The position numbers were made by a program, and so were the translations under genes. A stretch of 64,000 nt of DNA from DASRFR01 sp035651455 (GTDB lineage Bacteria > Acidobacteriota > Terriglobia > Terriglobales > Acidobacteriaceae): positions 526,248 to 590,247 of the forward strand of contig DASRFR010000029.1 of assembly GCA_035651455.1 (NCBI GenBank). The letters run 5' to 3'. Within the stretch, counting starts at the first letter, position 1, and every line of letters begins with the position of its first letter. Positions 35,409-43,603 of this stretch are shown here, piece after piece. Under the pieces are notes generated by a model that ran no database searches, was not told where the DNA came from, and saw only the letters and a program-made list of their open reading frames with translations.

Positions 35409-35966
35409 CTACTTCTTATCTTCCGTGTGTTTCATTTCCACGCCCTTCTTCTGAGCAGTCGGAGGAAGAACACCGTTCAGCCGCAGATACATCGCGGCAG
35501 CACCGTAGTGATCGGCCATACTGCTGGCGATTGCGATGAAGGCGAAGGCGCGTGGTTCCTTCCGTCCGCCAAATACTTCAATGGTGTCACCTAGCTTGGA
35601 ATCGTCGGCGCGGTCCAACGCCGCGGTGCAGTAATCGAACGATCGCCTGACCGCGGCAAGGAGAATGTCCTTACTTGCCGTCTCCTCCGGGGCTTTTATC
35701 GGAGGCGGGGCCTCGTTGGCGGCCAGCGAACAGAACATGTTGTTCGATTCGACGATGTGCGTTACCAGGTGCCCAAAGCTCATCTGCTCGGGTGTCGGCT
35801 TATAACTGAATTTGTCGGCGGGCATGGCCTCTACCGCCGCAGTGATGTTTTTGGATTGGCGCGCCAGAATTTCCTTGACGACAGTGGTTACAGGATTCTT
35901 GACTTGCGCCCACGAACACAGGGCCATCAACAACACGCTAAGCAGAATTCCCCACGTACGCTTCAT
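35409..35966 (-). CDS. secreted DinB-family protein
   Basis: A 185-residue protein beginning with signal MKRTWGILLSVLLMALCSWAQ; GGAGG precedes the ATG. The mature part is a DinB-like four-helix fold: AAVEAMPADKFSYKPTPEQMSFGHLVTHIVESN, with metal-ligand-type His residues in HLVTHI and ADHYGA. DinB proteins are usually cytosolic metal-dependent thiol transferases, so export is unusual but is repeated in Acidobacteriota as I recall. Function unknown. Confidence 0.82.
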   Translation of the reverse strand: MKRTWGILLSVLLMALCSWAQVKNPVTTVVKEILARQSKNITAAVEAMPADKFSYKPTPEQMSFGHLVTHIVESNNMFCSLAANEAPPPIKAPEETASKDILLAAVRRSFDYCTAALDRADDSKLGDTIEVFGGRKEPRAFAFIAIASSMADHYGAAAMYLRLNGVLPPTAQKKGVEMKHTEDKK

Positions 35967-36064
35967 TGCATTGCCTCCAAACGCGTCCCCAAGAATAAAC
36001 CTGTTGCTGGAGAATGCGCCACCGAACATGAATTCAAGCTTTTAGATCCAGGGGCTACCCGTGC

Positions 36065-36856
36065 TCAAACCATGATCTCTGGCGTTGCCTCGAGCAGGCT
36101 GCGCGTGTAGGGATGTTGTGGGCGGGCGGTGATCTGTTCCGTGGTTCCGATTTCCACAATCGTTCCGCGATACATAACGGCGATGCGCGTCGCCAGGTAA
36201 CGAACTACCGGCATGGAATGCGAAATAAATAAGTAAGTCAATCCAAACTGCTTCTGCAGCGAAGCCAGCAAATTCACGATCTGCGCCCCGACGCTAACAT
36301 CGAGCGCCGAGACTGGCTCATCGGCCACGATGAACTTAGGATGCAGGGCCAGGGCCCGCGCAATACCGATACGCTGCCGCTGGCCTCCGCTGAACTCGTG
36401 CGGGTAACGCTGCAGCGCGGATTCATCGAGTCCTACCGCGCGCAGCAGCTCGATGGTGCGGGTCCGACGCGCAGCCGGACTCAACCGGTCATGAATAATC
36501 AGTGGCTCGCTGACAATGTCTGCGACTCGAAACCGCGGATCCAGCGAGCCAAACGGATCCTGAAAGATGATTTGCATGTTGCGCCGCAGCTTTCGCATTT
36601 CGCCGCGGCTCGCTTTCACCAGGTCTTTGCCTTCGAAGAGGATGCGGCCCGAGCTCGGCTCGATCAGTCGCAGCAATAGGCGTCCCAACGTGCTTTTGCC
36701 CGATCCGGACTCGCCCACGAGCCCCAGTGTCTCTCCGGCCGCGATGTCAAGCGACACGTCGTTGACCGCCCGAACCTCCCCCTTCGCGCGGCTGCCGAAT
36801 GCCGATTCGCCGAGCGGGAACACTTTGGTCAGATTGCGGGCTTCGAGAAATGCCAC
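36065..36856 (-). CDS. oligopeptide-type ABC transporter ATPase (OppF/DppF-like)
   Basis: A 263-residue ATP-binding subunit. Walker A is GESGSGKST, the Q-loop is in IIFQDPFGSLDPR, the signature is FSGGQRQRIGIARAL, Walker B is FIVADEP and the switch His is in ISHSM. The end (QHPYTRSLLEATPE) is the OppF/DppF C-terminal motif. The GTG at 36856 gives the usual start; a TTG seven codons upstream is open. No permease, binding protein or second ATPase is adjacent, so its transporter must be encoded elsewhere. Confidence 0.9.
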   Translation of the reverse strand: MAFLEARNLTKVFPLGESAFGSRAKGEVRAVNDVSLDIAAGETLGLVGESGSGKSTLGRLLLRLIEPSSGRILFEGKDLVKASRGEMRKLRRNMQIIFQDPFGSLDPRFRVADIVSEPLIIHDRLSPAARRTRTIELLRAVGLDESALQRYPHEFSGGQRQRIGIARALALHPKFIVADEPVSALDVSVGAQIVNLLASLQKQFGLTYLFISHSMPVVRYLATRIAVMYRGTIVEIGTTEQITARPQHPYTRSLLEATPEIMV

Positions 36857-36886
36857 GCCGCGATAGTAGCAGAGCAATCGCTGAAT

Positions 36887-37735
36887 TTATCCCGCCGCGA
36901 TCAGAGGCACTGCCGCAAGCGCCGCCAGCATGCCGATGGCTTTCCAGTGCGTGAACCGCTCTTTGAGTACAAGCCGCGCCAGGAGCACGGTCACTGCAGG
37001 ATAGAGCGAGGCCAGAACGACTGCCGAATCCAGGCGGCCCGATTGTTGGGCGCGTATGAAGAGGAATGTGCCCGTGCTGTCGAGACATCCCGCCATCAGT
37101 CCCCATGCGGCGCTTCTCCAGGTGAGGAGCCTGCGCCCGGGCCGGAGTAAGACGACGATGCCTACTAAAATAAGAGAACCGACTCGCGATTCCGACGCCG
37201 ACCACAAGGCATCGCTCTGTCCGGTGCGGCTGATGCAAAGAAAGAAGCCAGCGAACCCTACACCCGCCAGTAGTGCCAGAGGCAATCCCTCGATGGTGCC
37301 CGTTCCATGCTCTGAGCGCGAGATCAGCCAAATTCCCACGCCTGCAAGCAGGAAGCCGACCATGGGCAGAAAGCCCGGCAGGCCCTGCGTAAAGATGGAG
37401 AACACCATGGGGATTGCGGCTCCAACCACCGCCGGAACGGGTGCGATGAGTCCCATCTTGCCAGACGCAAGTACGCCATAGAAAACAGCCAAGGCCGTTC
37501 CTCCGAGCGCACCCGCCGCGAACGCCCATAATTGGCTGGAGCGCGCAGGAAGCGGCGCGTGTGTCATCTCCGCCAGTATGGTCATCAAGGTGAAGCCGCT
37601 TGCGTGCGCCAGCAGCGTTACGACGAAGGCGTCTGACCGCTTGGAAGCGAAGCCTCCGATGAAGTCGCTGGTGCCCCAGGCAAACACCGCAGACAAGCCA
37701 AAAGCGGTGGCTACAAGTTGCGAAAAGATGTGCAT
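36887..37735 (-). CDS. EamA/DMT-family transporter
   Basis: A 282-residue membrane protein with about ten hydrophobic helices in two EamA repeats (about 5-135 and 150-280). The first opens AVFAWGTSDFIGGFASKR and the second ends with YPAVTVLLARLVLKERFTHWKAIGMLAAL, the classical DMT motif around Pro and Glu-Arg. Probably exports or imports a small metabolite; the substrate cannot be told. The ABC ATPase starts 30 bases downstream on the same strand. Confidence 0.87.
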   Translation of the reverse strand: MHIFSQLVATAFGLSAVFAWGTSDFIGGFASKRSDAFVVTLLAHASGFTLMTILAEMTHAPLPARSSQLWAFAAGALGGTALAVFYGVLASGKMGLIAPVPAVVGAAIPMVFSIFTQGLPGFLPMVGFLLAGVGIWLISRSEHGTGTIEGLPLALLAGVGFAGFFLCISRTGQSDALWSASESRVGSLILVGIVVLLRPGRRLLTWRSAAWGLMAGCLDSTGTFLFIRAQQSGRLDSAVVLASLYPAVTVLLARLVLKERFTHWKAIGMLAALAAVPLIAAG

Positions 37736-37816
37736 GAGCGCGGTTCATGAGATTAGCATGACGAACTTTTCGTCTCTAAGTTGTTGCCGGAATGCCGCGT
37801 GCCGGTTGAGACTGCA

Positions 37817-37825
37817 TGTTAGAAT
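37817..37825 (+). promoter_or_regulatory. extended -10 promoter candidate for rpe
   Basis: TG-T-TAGAAT at 37817-37825, 32 bases before the TTG start. It is identical over nine bases to the element before lepA. No clear -35 at the right spacing; TTGAGA is too close. Confidence 0.4.
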
Positions 37826-37857
37826 TCCTGTAAAAGCTGCTCACCAGAGACCCAGGT

Positions 37858-38532
37858 TTGATCGAACTAGCGCCTTCCATTCTTTCGGCGGATTTTGCCC
37901 ATCTGGCGGACCAGGTTCGCGCTGCCGCCGCAGGTGGCGCTGCGCTGATCCATGTCGACATCATGGACGGCCACTTCGTGCCTAACATCACAATCGGACC
38001 ACCCGTCGTGAAGTCTTTGCGCAAGGTCACCGATCTACCACTCGACTGTCACTTGATGATCGAGAATCCGGATCAGTACATTCCCGACTTCGCTGCCGCG
38101 GGGGCCAACTGGATTTCCGTGCACCAGGAAGCTTGCGTGCACCTGAACCGTACGCTGCAGCACATTCGAGACCACGGGGCCCTCGCGGGGGTGGTCATCA
38201 ATCCAGCTACTCCGGTCGATACTCTGGTGGAGGTGCTGGACATGATTGATTACGTGCTGGTCATGTCGGTGAATCCCGGCTTTGGCGCGCAGAAGTTCAT
38301 TCCCGGATCATTGCACAAGGTTCGCCGTCTCAGTGAAATGCGCGCCAATCGTCGCCTCAACTATCGCATTGAGATCGATGGCGGAGTGGCCCTCGACACA
38401 GTTGGTGACATTGTTCGCGCCGGGGCAGAAGTGCTGGTCGCAGGCAACGCGGTATTCGGAAAAGGCGATCCAACAATCAACGCCCAGAATTTGCTAAAAG
38501 CTGCAACTGAAGCCACTCTGCAGCGAGTCTAG
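37858..38532 (+). CDS. rpe: ribulose-phosphate 3-epimerase
   Basis: A 224-residue TIM-barrel enzyme that converts ribulose 5-phosphate to xylulose 5-phosphate. It opens with IELAPSILSADFAHL; metal ligands lie in HVDIMDGHFVPN and HLMIENP; VMSVNPGFGAQKFIP and EIDGGV complete the site. TTG is the only sensible start, since the protein then begins as in the family. It is followed by bamD with no clear terminator beyond a short hairpin. Confidence 0.95.
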   Translation: MIELAPSILSADFAHLADQVRAAAAGGAALIHVDIMDGHFVPNITIGPPVVKSLRKVTDLPLDCHLMIENPDQYIPDFAAAGANWISVHQEACVHLNRTLQHIRDHGALAGVVINPATPVDTLVEVLDMIDYVLVMSVNPGFGAQKFIPGSLHKVRRLSEMRANRRLNYRIEIDGGVALDTVGDIVRAGAEVLVAGNAVFGKGDPTINAQNLLKAATEATLQRV

Positions 38533-38545
38533 GTCACTATTGCAA

Positions 38546-38559
38546 GCACCCCTGGGTGC
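38546..38559. terminator. short hairpin between rpe and bamD
   Basis: GCACC-CCTG-GGTGC, a 5-bp GC-rich stem 14 bases after the rpe stop and 28 bases before the bamD start. Weak as a terminator; it may modulate read-through. Confidence 0.3.
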
Positions 38560-38586
38560 AGCGGGCAAACGTTTTCTGAGGTCCTT

Positions 38587-40092
38587 ATGTCACGTCGTAT
38601 CCCGATCATTGTTTTTCTAGGAATGCTGCTGTCGCTGAGCGTTGCATGTACCAATAAGAAGGTGCAGAACCCGCTGGCGAACGTCGGGTCCAAGCAGCCC
38701 GACAAAGTGCTCTTCGACCGTGCGATGGAGGCCATGAAGCACAACCGCTTCGATGTCGCCCGCATGACCCTGGAGACGCTGATCAACACCTACCCGGATT
38801 CGGAATTCATCGCTCGGGCCAAGCTGGCGGTTGCGGATTCCTGGTACGACGAAGGTGGTACCGCCGCCCTCAGCCAGGCGGAAGCCCAATATAAAGACTT
38901 CGAAACTTTCTTCCCCAACATGCCGGAGGCGGCGGAGGCGCAATTCAAGATCGCGAATATCCATTACCAGCAGATGGAGAAGCCGGACCGAGACTACACC
39001 CATGCCTTGCGAGCCGAGCAGGAATACCGGCAGATGATCCTGCAGTATCCCGACAGTAAGCTGGTGCCCGAGGCCAAGCAACGTTTGCTCGAAGTCCAGG
39101 AAGTGCTTGCGGATCGTGAGTTCCGCATCGGCCGCTTTTACTTCCTGCGTCCGTCGTATCCTGCGGCCATCGCCCGTCTGCGTTCGCTCGTCGACAAATA
39201 CCCGCTGTACAGTCAGGCCGATCAGGCGTATTTCCTGCTTGGACAATCTTATGAGGGCGAGATTGCCTTAATCGAATCCCGCAAAATGGACGAGACCGCC
39301 AAAGCGAGAATGATCAAAGAATTTACTGACGATGCGGCGGCTGCTTATTCGCACATATTGACGCGCTACCCGATTATGGACAGCGCCGTGGAAGCAAAAA
39401 AACGGCTGGAGGCGCTGCACCGTCCAGTGCCCAGACCCACCAAGGCAGAGGTCGCGCTTAACCGCAAAGAAGAAGAAAGCCGTCGGGACAGTGGGATGTT
39501 TGGACACCTGATGGGAAATTTTCAAAAACACCCTGACGTAGCTCAAGCCACGAAGATCGGCGATCCGACTCTGGTCGATCCGACTCCAGTGAGTGCCACG
39601 GAAGTCGTGCAGCAGGCGACGCGCGCCATGCTGGGTTCGGCCGGCCCCGCCGATAACAAGGTCAGCGTAGAGACCGTCGGCACCGGTGCGCCGCCGCCCA
39701 ATGAACCCGCTCCCCGTTCCGATGCGCCCCCAGCAGACAATACCGCTGCGCCCGCTGCTTCAGATACAAGCGCAGCCCCGCCTCAGACATCGGCTCCGGC
39801 CGCGGTAGAAAATTCGGCCGGAGCGCCTGCGGCCGCGGGGGAACTCAAGCCGAATGTTCCCCAGAATGCGAACGAGTTGACGCCCAACGTCCCGCAGGAT
39901 CCCAATCAGCCACCTCCTCCGACCCAAATGAACGAGATTCAAAACGGGGGCGCAACCACAGCCGCGACGGCGAGCACTGATTCAGCCACCGCCGATTCCA
40001 CCAGTAAGCAATCGGAACCGGCGACGGACCAGGACATCTCATCGAGCAAGAAGAAAAAGAAGAAGGGGCTGAAAAAGGTAGTTCCGTTCTAG
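38587..40092 (+). CDS. bamD: outer membrane assembly lipoprotein BamD with long C-terminal extension
   Basis: A 501-residue lipoprotein; the lipobox is LLSLSVAC. The BamD/YfiO domain of TPR-like repeats spans about 35-275 (FDVARMTLETLINTYPDSEFIARAKLAVADSWYDEGG, then AEQEYRQMILQYPDSKLVPEAKQRL). It belongs to the BAM machine that inserts outer membrane proteins. After about residue 300 comes a 200-residue Pro/Ala/Asn/Thr-rich tail with the near-repeat ELKPNVPQNANELTPNVPQDPN, ending in SSSKKKKKKGLKKVVPF. The extension roughly doubles the usual BamD length. Confidence 0.9.
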   Translation: MSRRIPIIVFLGMLLSLSVACTNKKVQNPLANVGSKQPDKVLFDRAMEAMKHNRFDVARMTLETLINTYPDSEFIARAKLAVADSWYDEGGTAALSQAEAQYKDFETFFPNMPEAAEAQFKIANIHYQQMEKPDRDYTHALRAEQEYRQMILQYPDSKLVPEAKQRLLEVQEVLADREFRIGRFYFLRPSYPAAIARLRSLVDKYPLYSQADQAYFLLGQSYEGEIALIESRKMDETAKARMIKEFTDDAAAAYSHILTRYPIMDSAVEAKKRLEALHRPVPRPTKAEVALNRKEEESRRDSGMFGHLMGNFQKHPDVAQATKIGDPTLVDPTPVSATEVVQQATRAMLGSAGPADNKVSVETVGTGAPPPNEPAPRSDAPPADNTAAPAASDTSAAPPQTSAPAAVENSAGAPAAAGELKPNVPQNANELTPNVPQDPNQPPPPTQMNEIQNGGATTAATASTDSATADSTSKQSEPATDQDISSSKKKKKKGLKKVVPF

Positions 40093-40305
40093 AGCAATGA
40101 TCATTGGGCCGCAAGGTGCGGAAATTGGGCAAATGACAAAACCTGCGGTCCGGGGATTACGAAGGTGCAATGCGGCAGCAAGCGGCGAGGATGCACCATC
40201 GGTGGTGTCCAGTAGTAACGTCCTACTCACTCCTGCTCATTGACTTAGCAGTAAGGACACGTTAATTTCGGCTCATCTCCCCCTTTTCAGCAAAAGGACA
40301 GGGCT

Positions 40306-42465
40306 TTGGCGCGGAAAATACTGCTCGCCGACGATAGCGTGACCGCTCAGAACATGGGCCGGAAGATCCTTACGGATGCCGGCTATGAAGTGACGACGGT
40401 CAACAATGGCTCGACCGCGCTGAAGAAAATTGCCGAGCACAAGCCCGACCTGATTGTTCTCGACGTCTACATGCCCGGCTACAGCGGACTGGAAGTCTGC
40501 CAGCGCCTCAAGGAATCGCGCGAAACCCAACGCATTCCGGTTTTACTGACGGTAGGGAAGCTGGAGCCCTTTAAGCCGGAAGAAGCGCGCCGCGCGCGCG
40601 CTGACGCCTACATCATCAAGCCATTCGAAGCCAGCGAGTTGCTGGTTGCACTCACTAAGCTGGAAGACAAGATTGTTCCTCAGGGCGAGAGTTTCAAGCC
40701 GGGACGATTTGCCAAGGCGATTGCCGCGGTGGAAGAGACGCAGTCGGAGCCGAGCTTCGGCGACAGCGAGTCGGGATGGAAGAACCGGATTCGTTTCCCC
40801 TCCGCAACTCCGAAACCTTCCGAGCCTGAACCCGAAGCGGAAGAGATTCCGCCGGCAGGCAAGCGCGGGTTCCGGGATTTCTTCCGCCTCGAGCCCAAGA
40901 AATCCCCGCAACCCGCAGATCGCGATTTACCGGAAGGAATTCCCAAGGACATTACTCCGGAAGAGATTGCCGCCATTACTGCCGCGGCTGCCCGCATCGG
41001 GAGCAGCGCACAAACCACAGAAGGGGAAAAAGTTGCGCCCGAAGTGGCGGACAGGCAGGAAGAAAAGAAGACAGAGCCCGCCGAGGTTGTTGAGTCTGCG
41101 CACGACATGACTGTGCCGTCTACGGCTCCGTCGGCAGGAGCCGCTTCGGTTGAGCCGACCGCGAAACTGTCATCGGAAGAACTTCCACCGGCTACGTTCG
41201 CAAGTGCGCCGGAGGATCATCCTGCGACTGAAGAGGGCGGAAAAGAGCAACGTGCCACCGACCCAGATGGCACAATTGCCGAGAGCGCAGTCGCCGCCAT
41301 CGGCAAGCCTGCTCCCGCGGAGATCAAGACGTCCACTGAGGTCACGAGCGATCTCGATCACCCTGCCTCGAGCGGTATGAATCAGCCCGCGCCGACAGCG
41401 GTGGCGGCAATCGCGTCCGATGCTGAAGTGTTCGCGGCATTGCAGACCCTCGTCCCCATGGGGCAAGGCTCTGAAGTCGCGGCATCAGTCGCCGCCATTG
41501 ACACTAATTCAGGCGCGCGTTGGATTGCTGAGCCTGTCGCCCTTGCGACCGAAGATGCTTCGCTCATCCTCGAAAAGGAAATGGAGAAGGCATATGCCGC
41601 AGCAGCGGCTGCCGATGCAGGACGCGCGACTTTCGCCGCGGCATCATCAGGGACGAATTCTGGCAATCAATCGGCAGTAGCGGTGATCTCCGCCGACGCC
41701 GAACTAGCGGCTGGACCTGCATCAATCGCGGCGACAGTTGTAGAGAGCAAAGCCGAAGAGCCGATCTCGGAAAGTGTTGCGGAATCGGTTTCGCTGGCTA
41801 CCGAAGCGCAGGCTGAAATCTCACAGGCGGAGGCGCCGGCGCCATTTTTCTCCACACCTGTTGCAGAGGAGAGCTCGGCATCAGTATCGGCGGCGAGCGC
41901 GGACGTGCCGCTTTCGTCATCGGTTGTGACTGCCAGCGAGAATGCAGCCGTTGATCAAAAGGAAAATGTTGAGGCTGCGTCACTCGAATCTACAAAACCG
42001 ACACAGGTCGAGTCGATTGAACCAGCTAAGATCGACTCCCCCGTCGAGACCCCAGCCGAGTCCGACAAGTCGGGCATCGCAATTGCCGAGCCGATGGCGG
42101 TCGCATCATCCGCTTCAGAAGCTCCGGTGGATGGGTCGGCTGCCGAAACGACTGCTCCGCAACCCGAGCAGATTTCAGATACGCATTCCTCTGAGCAGGA
42201 TGCTGCGCAGGCCGCAGCCTGGGCCAGTTGGCACCAGATTCGCCAGACCATAGCCGGTTCTACATCCCAGGTAGTTGAGCAGACCGCGTCCGCGATTCAG
42301 GAAGCGGCAGGCGAGAAGACAGCTGAGACGGAGGCAATGGCCGCCGCGGCTGCAGCAGGTTCCTCGGCTTCGAATCCCGATGCAATCGCGAACATTGTCG
42401 ACAGCGTGCTCGCGGAGCTCAAGCCCAAGCTGGTCGAAGAAATCGCAAGAAAGCTGAAGAAGTAG
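40306..42465 (+). CDS. receiver-domain protein with very long Ala/Glu-rich tail
   Basis: A 719-residue protein. Residues 1-120 are a CheY-like receiver: acidic pair in LLADDS, Asp53 in VLDVYMPG, Thr82, Lys105 in IIKPFEAS. From about residue 130 to 630 the sequence is low-complexity, rich in Ala, Glu, Ser, Pro and Thr. The last 90 residues look ordered and helical (WASWHQIRQTIAGSTSQVV ... NIVDSVLAELKPKLVEEIARKLKK). The receiver thus sits on a long tether ending in a possible docking helix. The TTG start has AAAAGGA upstream. No kinase is adjacent. Confidence 0.85.
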   Translation: MARKILLADDSVTAQNMGRKILTDAGYEVTTVNNGSTALKKIAEHKPDLIVLDVYMPGYSGLEVCQRLKESRETQRIPVLLTVGKLEPFKPEEARRARADAYIIKPFEASELLVALTKLEDKIVPQGESFKPGRFAKAIAAVEETQSEPSFGDSESGWKNRIRFPSATPKPSEPEPEAEEIPPAGKRGFRDFFRLEPKKSPQPADRDLPEGIPKDITPEEIAAITAAAARIGSSAQTTEGEKVAPEVADRQEEKKTEPAEVVESAHDMTVPSTAPSAGAASVEPTAKLSSEELPPATFASAPEDHPATEEGGKEQRATDPDGTIAESAVAAIGKPAPAEIKTSTEVTSDLDHPASSGMNQPAPTAVAAIASDAEVFAALQTLVPMGQGSEVAASVAAIDTNSGARWIAEPVALATEDASLILEKEMEKAYAAAAAADAGRATFAAASSGTNSGNQSAVAVISADAELAAGPASIAATVVESKAEEPISESVAESVSLATEAQAEISQAEAPAPFFSTPVAEESSASVSAASADVPLSSSVVTASENAAVDQKENVEAASLESTKPTQVESIEPAKIDSPVETPAESDKSGIAIAEPMAVASSASEAPVDGSAAETTAPQPEQISDTHSSEQDAAQAAAWASWHQIRQTIAGSTSQVVEQTASAIQEAAGEKTAETEAMAAAAAAGSSASNPDAIANIVDSVLAELKPKLVEEIARKLKK

Positions 42466-42711
42466 GCTTCGCACGTCCCGCGCACTGTATCCCACGCTAA
42501 CTATTCCCGTTGAAAACTCCCGTTACCAAAGGGCATCTCTCAACTTTCTTCTGTTACTTGCTGCTTTTCCGAGGTTAGTCGAACATCTTGGCAGGCACCT
42601 GGTACGATCCGGGACCCTTGGGATTCGTTTGCCGAGCTTGGCAGCGAACCCCGGCTTTACGACACGCCGGCACGGGACCGATGCGGTGCAATCTCATGGA
42701 GGATACAACTG

Positions 42712-43197
42712 ATGAGAAAGCTTTTCGGCGTCGCCGTTTTGCTTTGCATGATTTCGATTCTGGGGATGGCTCAGGAAACGCCCCGGCCGGAAGTTTATGG
42801 CGGTTACCAGTTCACCAGCACTGATGGTGGCTGGCACGCCAGCGGCTGGAACGGTGCTGCGAACTTCTACTTCACCCGTTGGCTGGGTGCAACTGGAGAT
42901 TTTAGCGGCGTCTACAAATCCGGCTCCAATCTCTATACCTACACTGGCGGGCCCGTGGTCTCGACCCACAAGAACAACTTCTCACCTTTCGCGCACGCGT
43001 TGTTTGGTGGCGCCCACGCGGCAACCGGGTCCATCGGCGACAGTGGAACGGCCATGATGTTTGGTGGCGGACTGGATATTGGGAACCAGCGGCTGGCGAT
43101 TCGCGCTGTCCAGTTTGACTGGATGGTGCTGCGCTTTGCTGGCTTCACCGACAAGAACAACTTCCGCGTCAACACCGGGTTGATGTACCGCTTCTAA
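42712..43197 (+). CDS. small outer-membrane beta-barrel protein
   Basis: A 161-residue protein: signal peptide MRKLFGVAVLLCMISILGMAQ, then alternating beta strands (EVYGGYQFTS, NGAANFYFTRWLGATGDFSGVY, SPFAHALFGGAHAA, AMMFGGGLDI, RLAIRAVQFDWM) and a C-terminal Phe in VNTGLMYRF, the outer-membrane insertion signal. It fits the OmpA/OmpX-type eight-strand barrel. GGAGG precedes the ATG; a clear terminator follows. Function unknown. Confidence 0.85.
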   Translation: MRKLFGVAVLLCMISILGMAQETPRPEVYGGYQFTSTDGGWHASGWNGAANFYFTRWLGATGDFSGVYKSGSNLYTYTGGPVVSTHKNNFSPFAHALFGGAHAATGSIGDSGTAMMFGGGLDIGNQRLAIRAVQFDWMVLRFAGFTDKNNFRVNTGLMYRF

Positions 43198-43603
43198 CCC
43201 TTGTCCCGAAATACGAGGCGGCCTGCGGGCCGCCTTTCTCATTGTGCCGGAGATCGGCATGTTGCGCGGTCTAATTCGCACTAAGTGGTGGGCGGAGACA
43301 ACTTGAGCAAGTGGACGCCGCCGAGTCCGAAGAGAATGAACGTTCAGGCACGCGGAAGCATCAGCACGATTTTAAGCCTGGAGGGCTGGTTTCGACGGAA
43401 TGGAGATGAGCCCAGAACGCGAGTACCGTCCACACATCAGCGCGGAGGCATGAGATCCCGCGCGCCTCAAATCGTGAACGGAGACACTTAGATCCTAGCG
43501 CGTGTGGGGACCGATCAGCTGCTCACCTTACAACTGCGCTGGATCGGGGAGGCATCTGAACCATGAGTGAGCAAGAACTGTTCACTTCCCGGAGTAGCCT
43601 CCC
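43198..43603. other. 406-base gap, terminator then no gene seen
   Basis: Apart from the terminator at 43216-43241 nothing is supported. A 68-codon frame at 43285-43491 has no ribosome site and no recognisable features. The region should contain the promoter of the HAF-repeat gene. Confidence 0.4.
43216..43241 (+). terminator. intrinsic terminator after the beta-barrel gene
   Basis: AGGCGGCC (43216-43223), loop TGCG, GGCCGCCT (43228-43235), then TTCTCATT. A perfect 8-bp GC-rich stem 18 bases past the stop. Confidence 0.75.

Noticed and set aside
36747..37748. 333-codon minus-strand ORF over the EamA and ABC genes
   Set aside because: It covers two recognised genes in another frame and is Arg/Gly/His-rich, as shadows in GC-rich DNA are.
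40093..40305. Possible riboswitch before the tethered receiver gene
   Set aside because: Hairpins such as CTGCT-N9-AGCAG exist, but I could not fit the c-di-GMP or other known riboswitch cores.
43285..43491. 68-codon plus-strand ORF between the barrel and HAF genes
   Set aside because: No ribosome site, no features, and composition like non-coding sequence.
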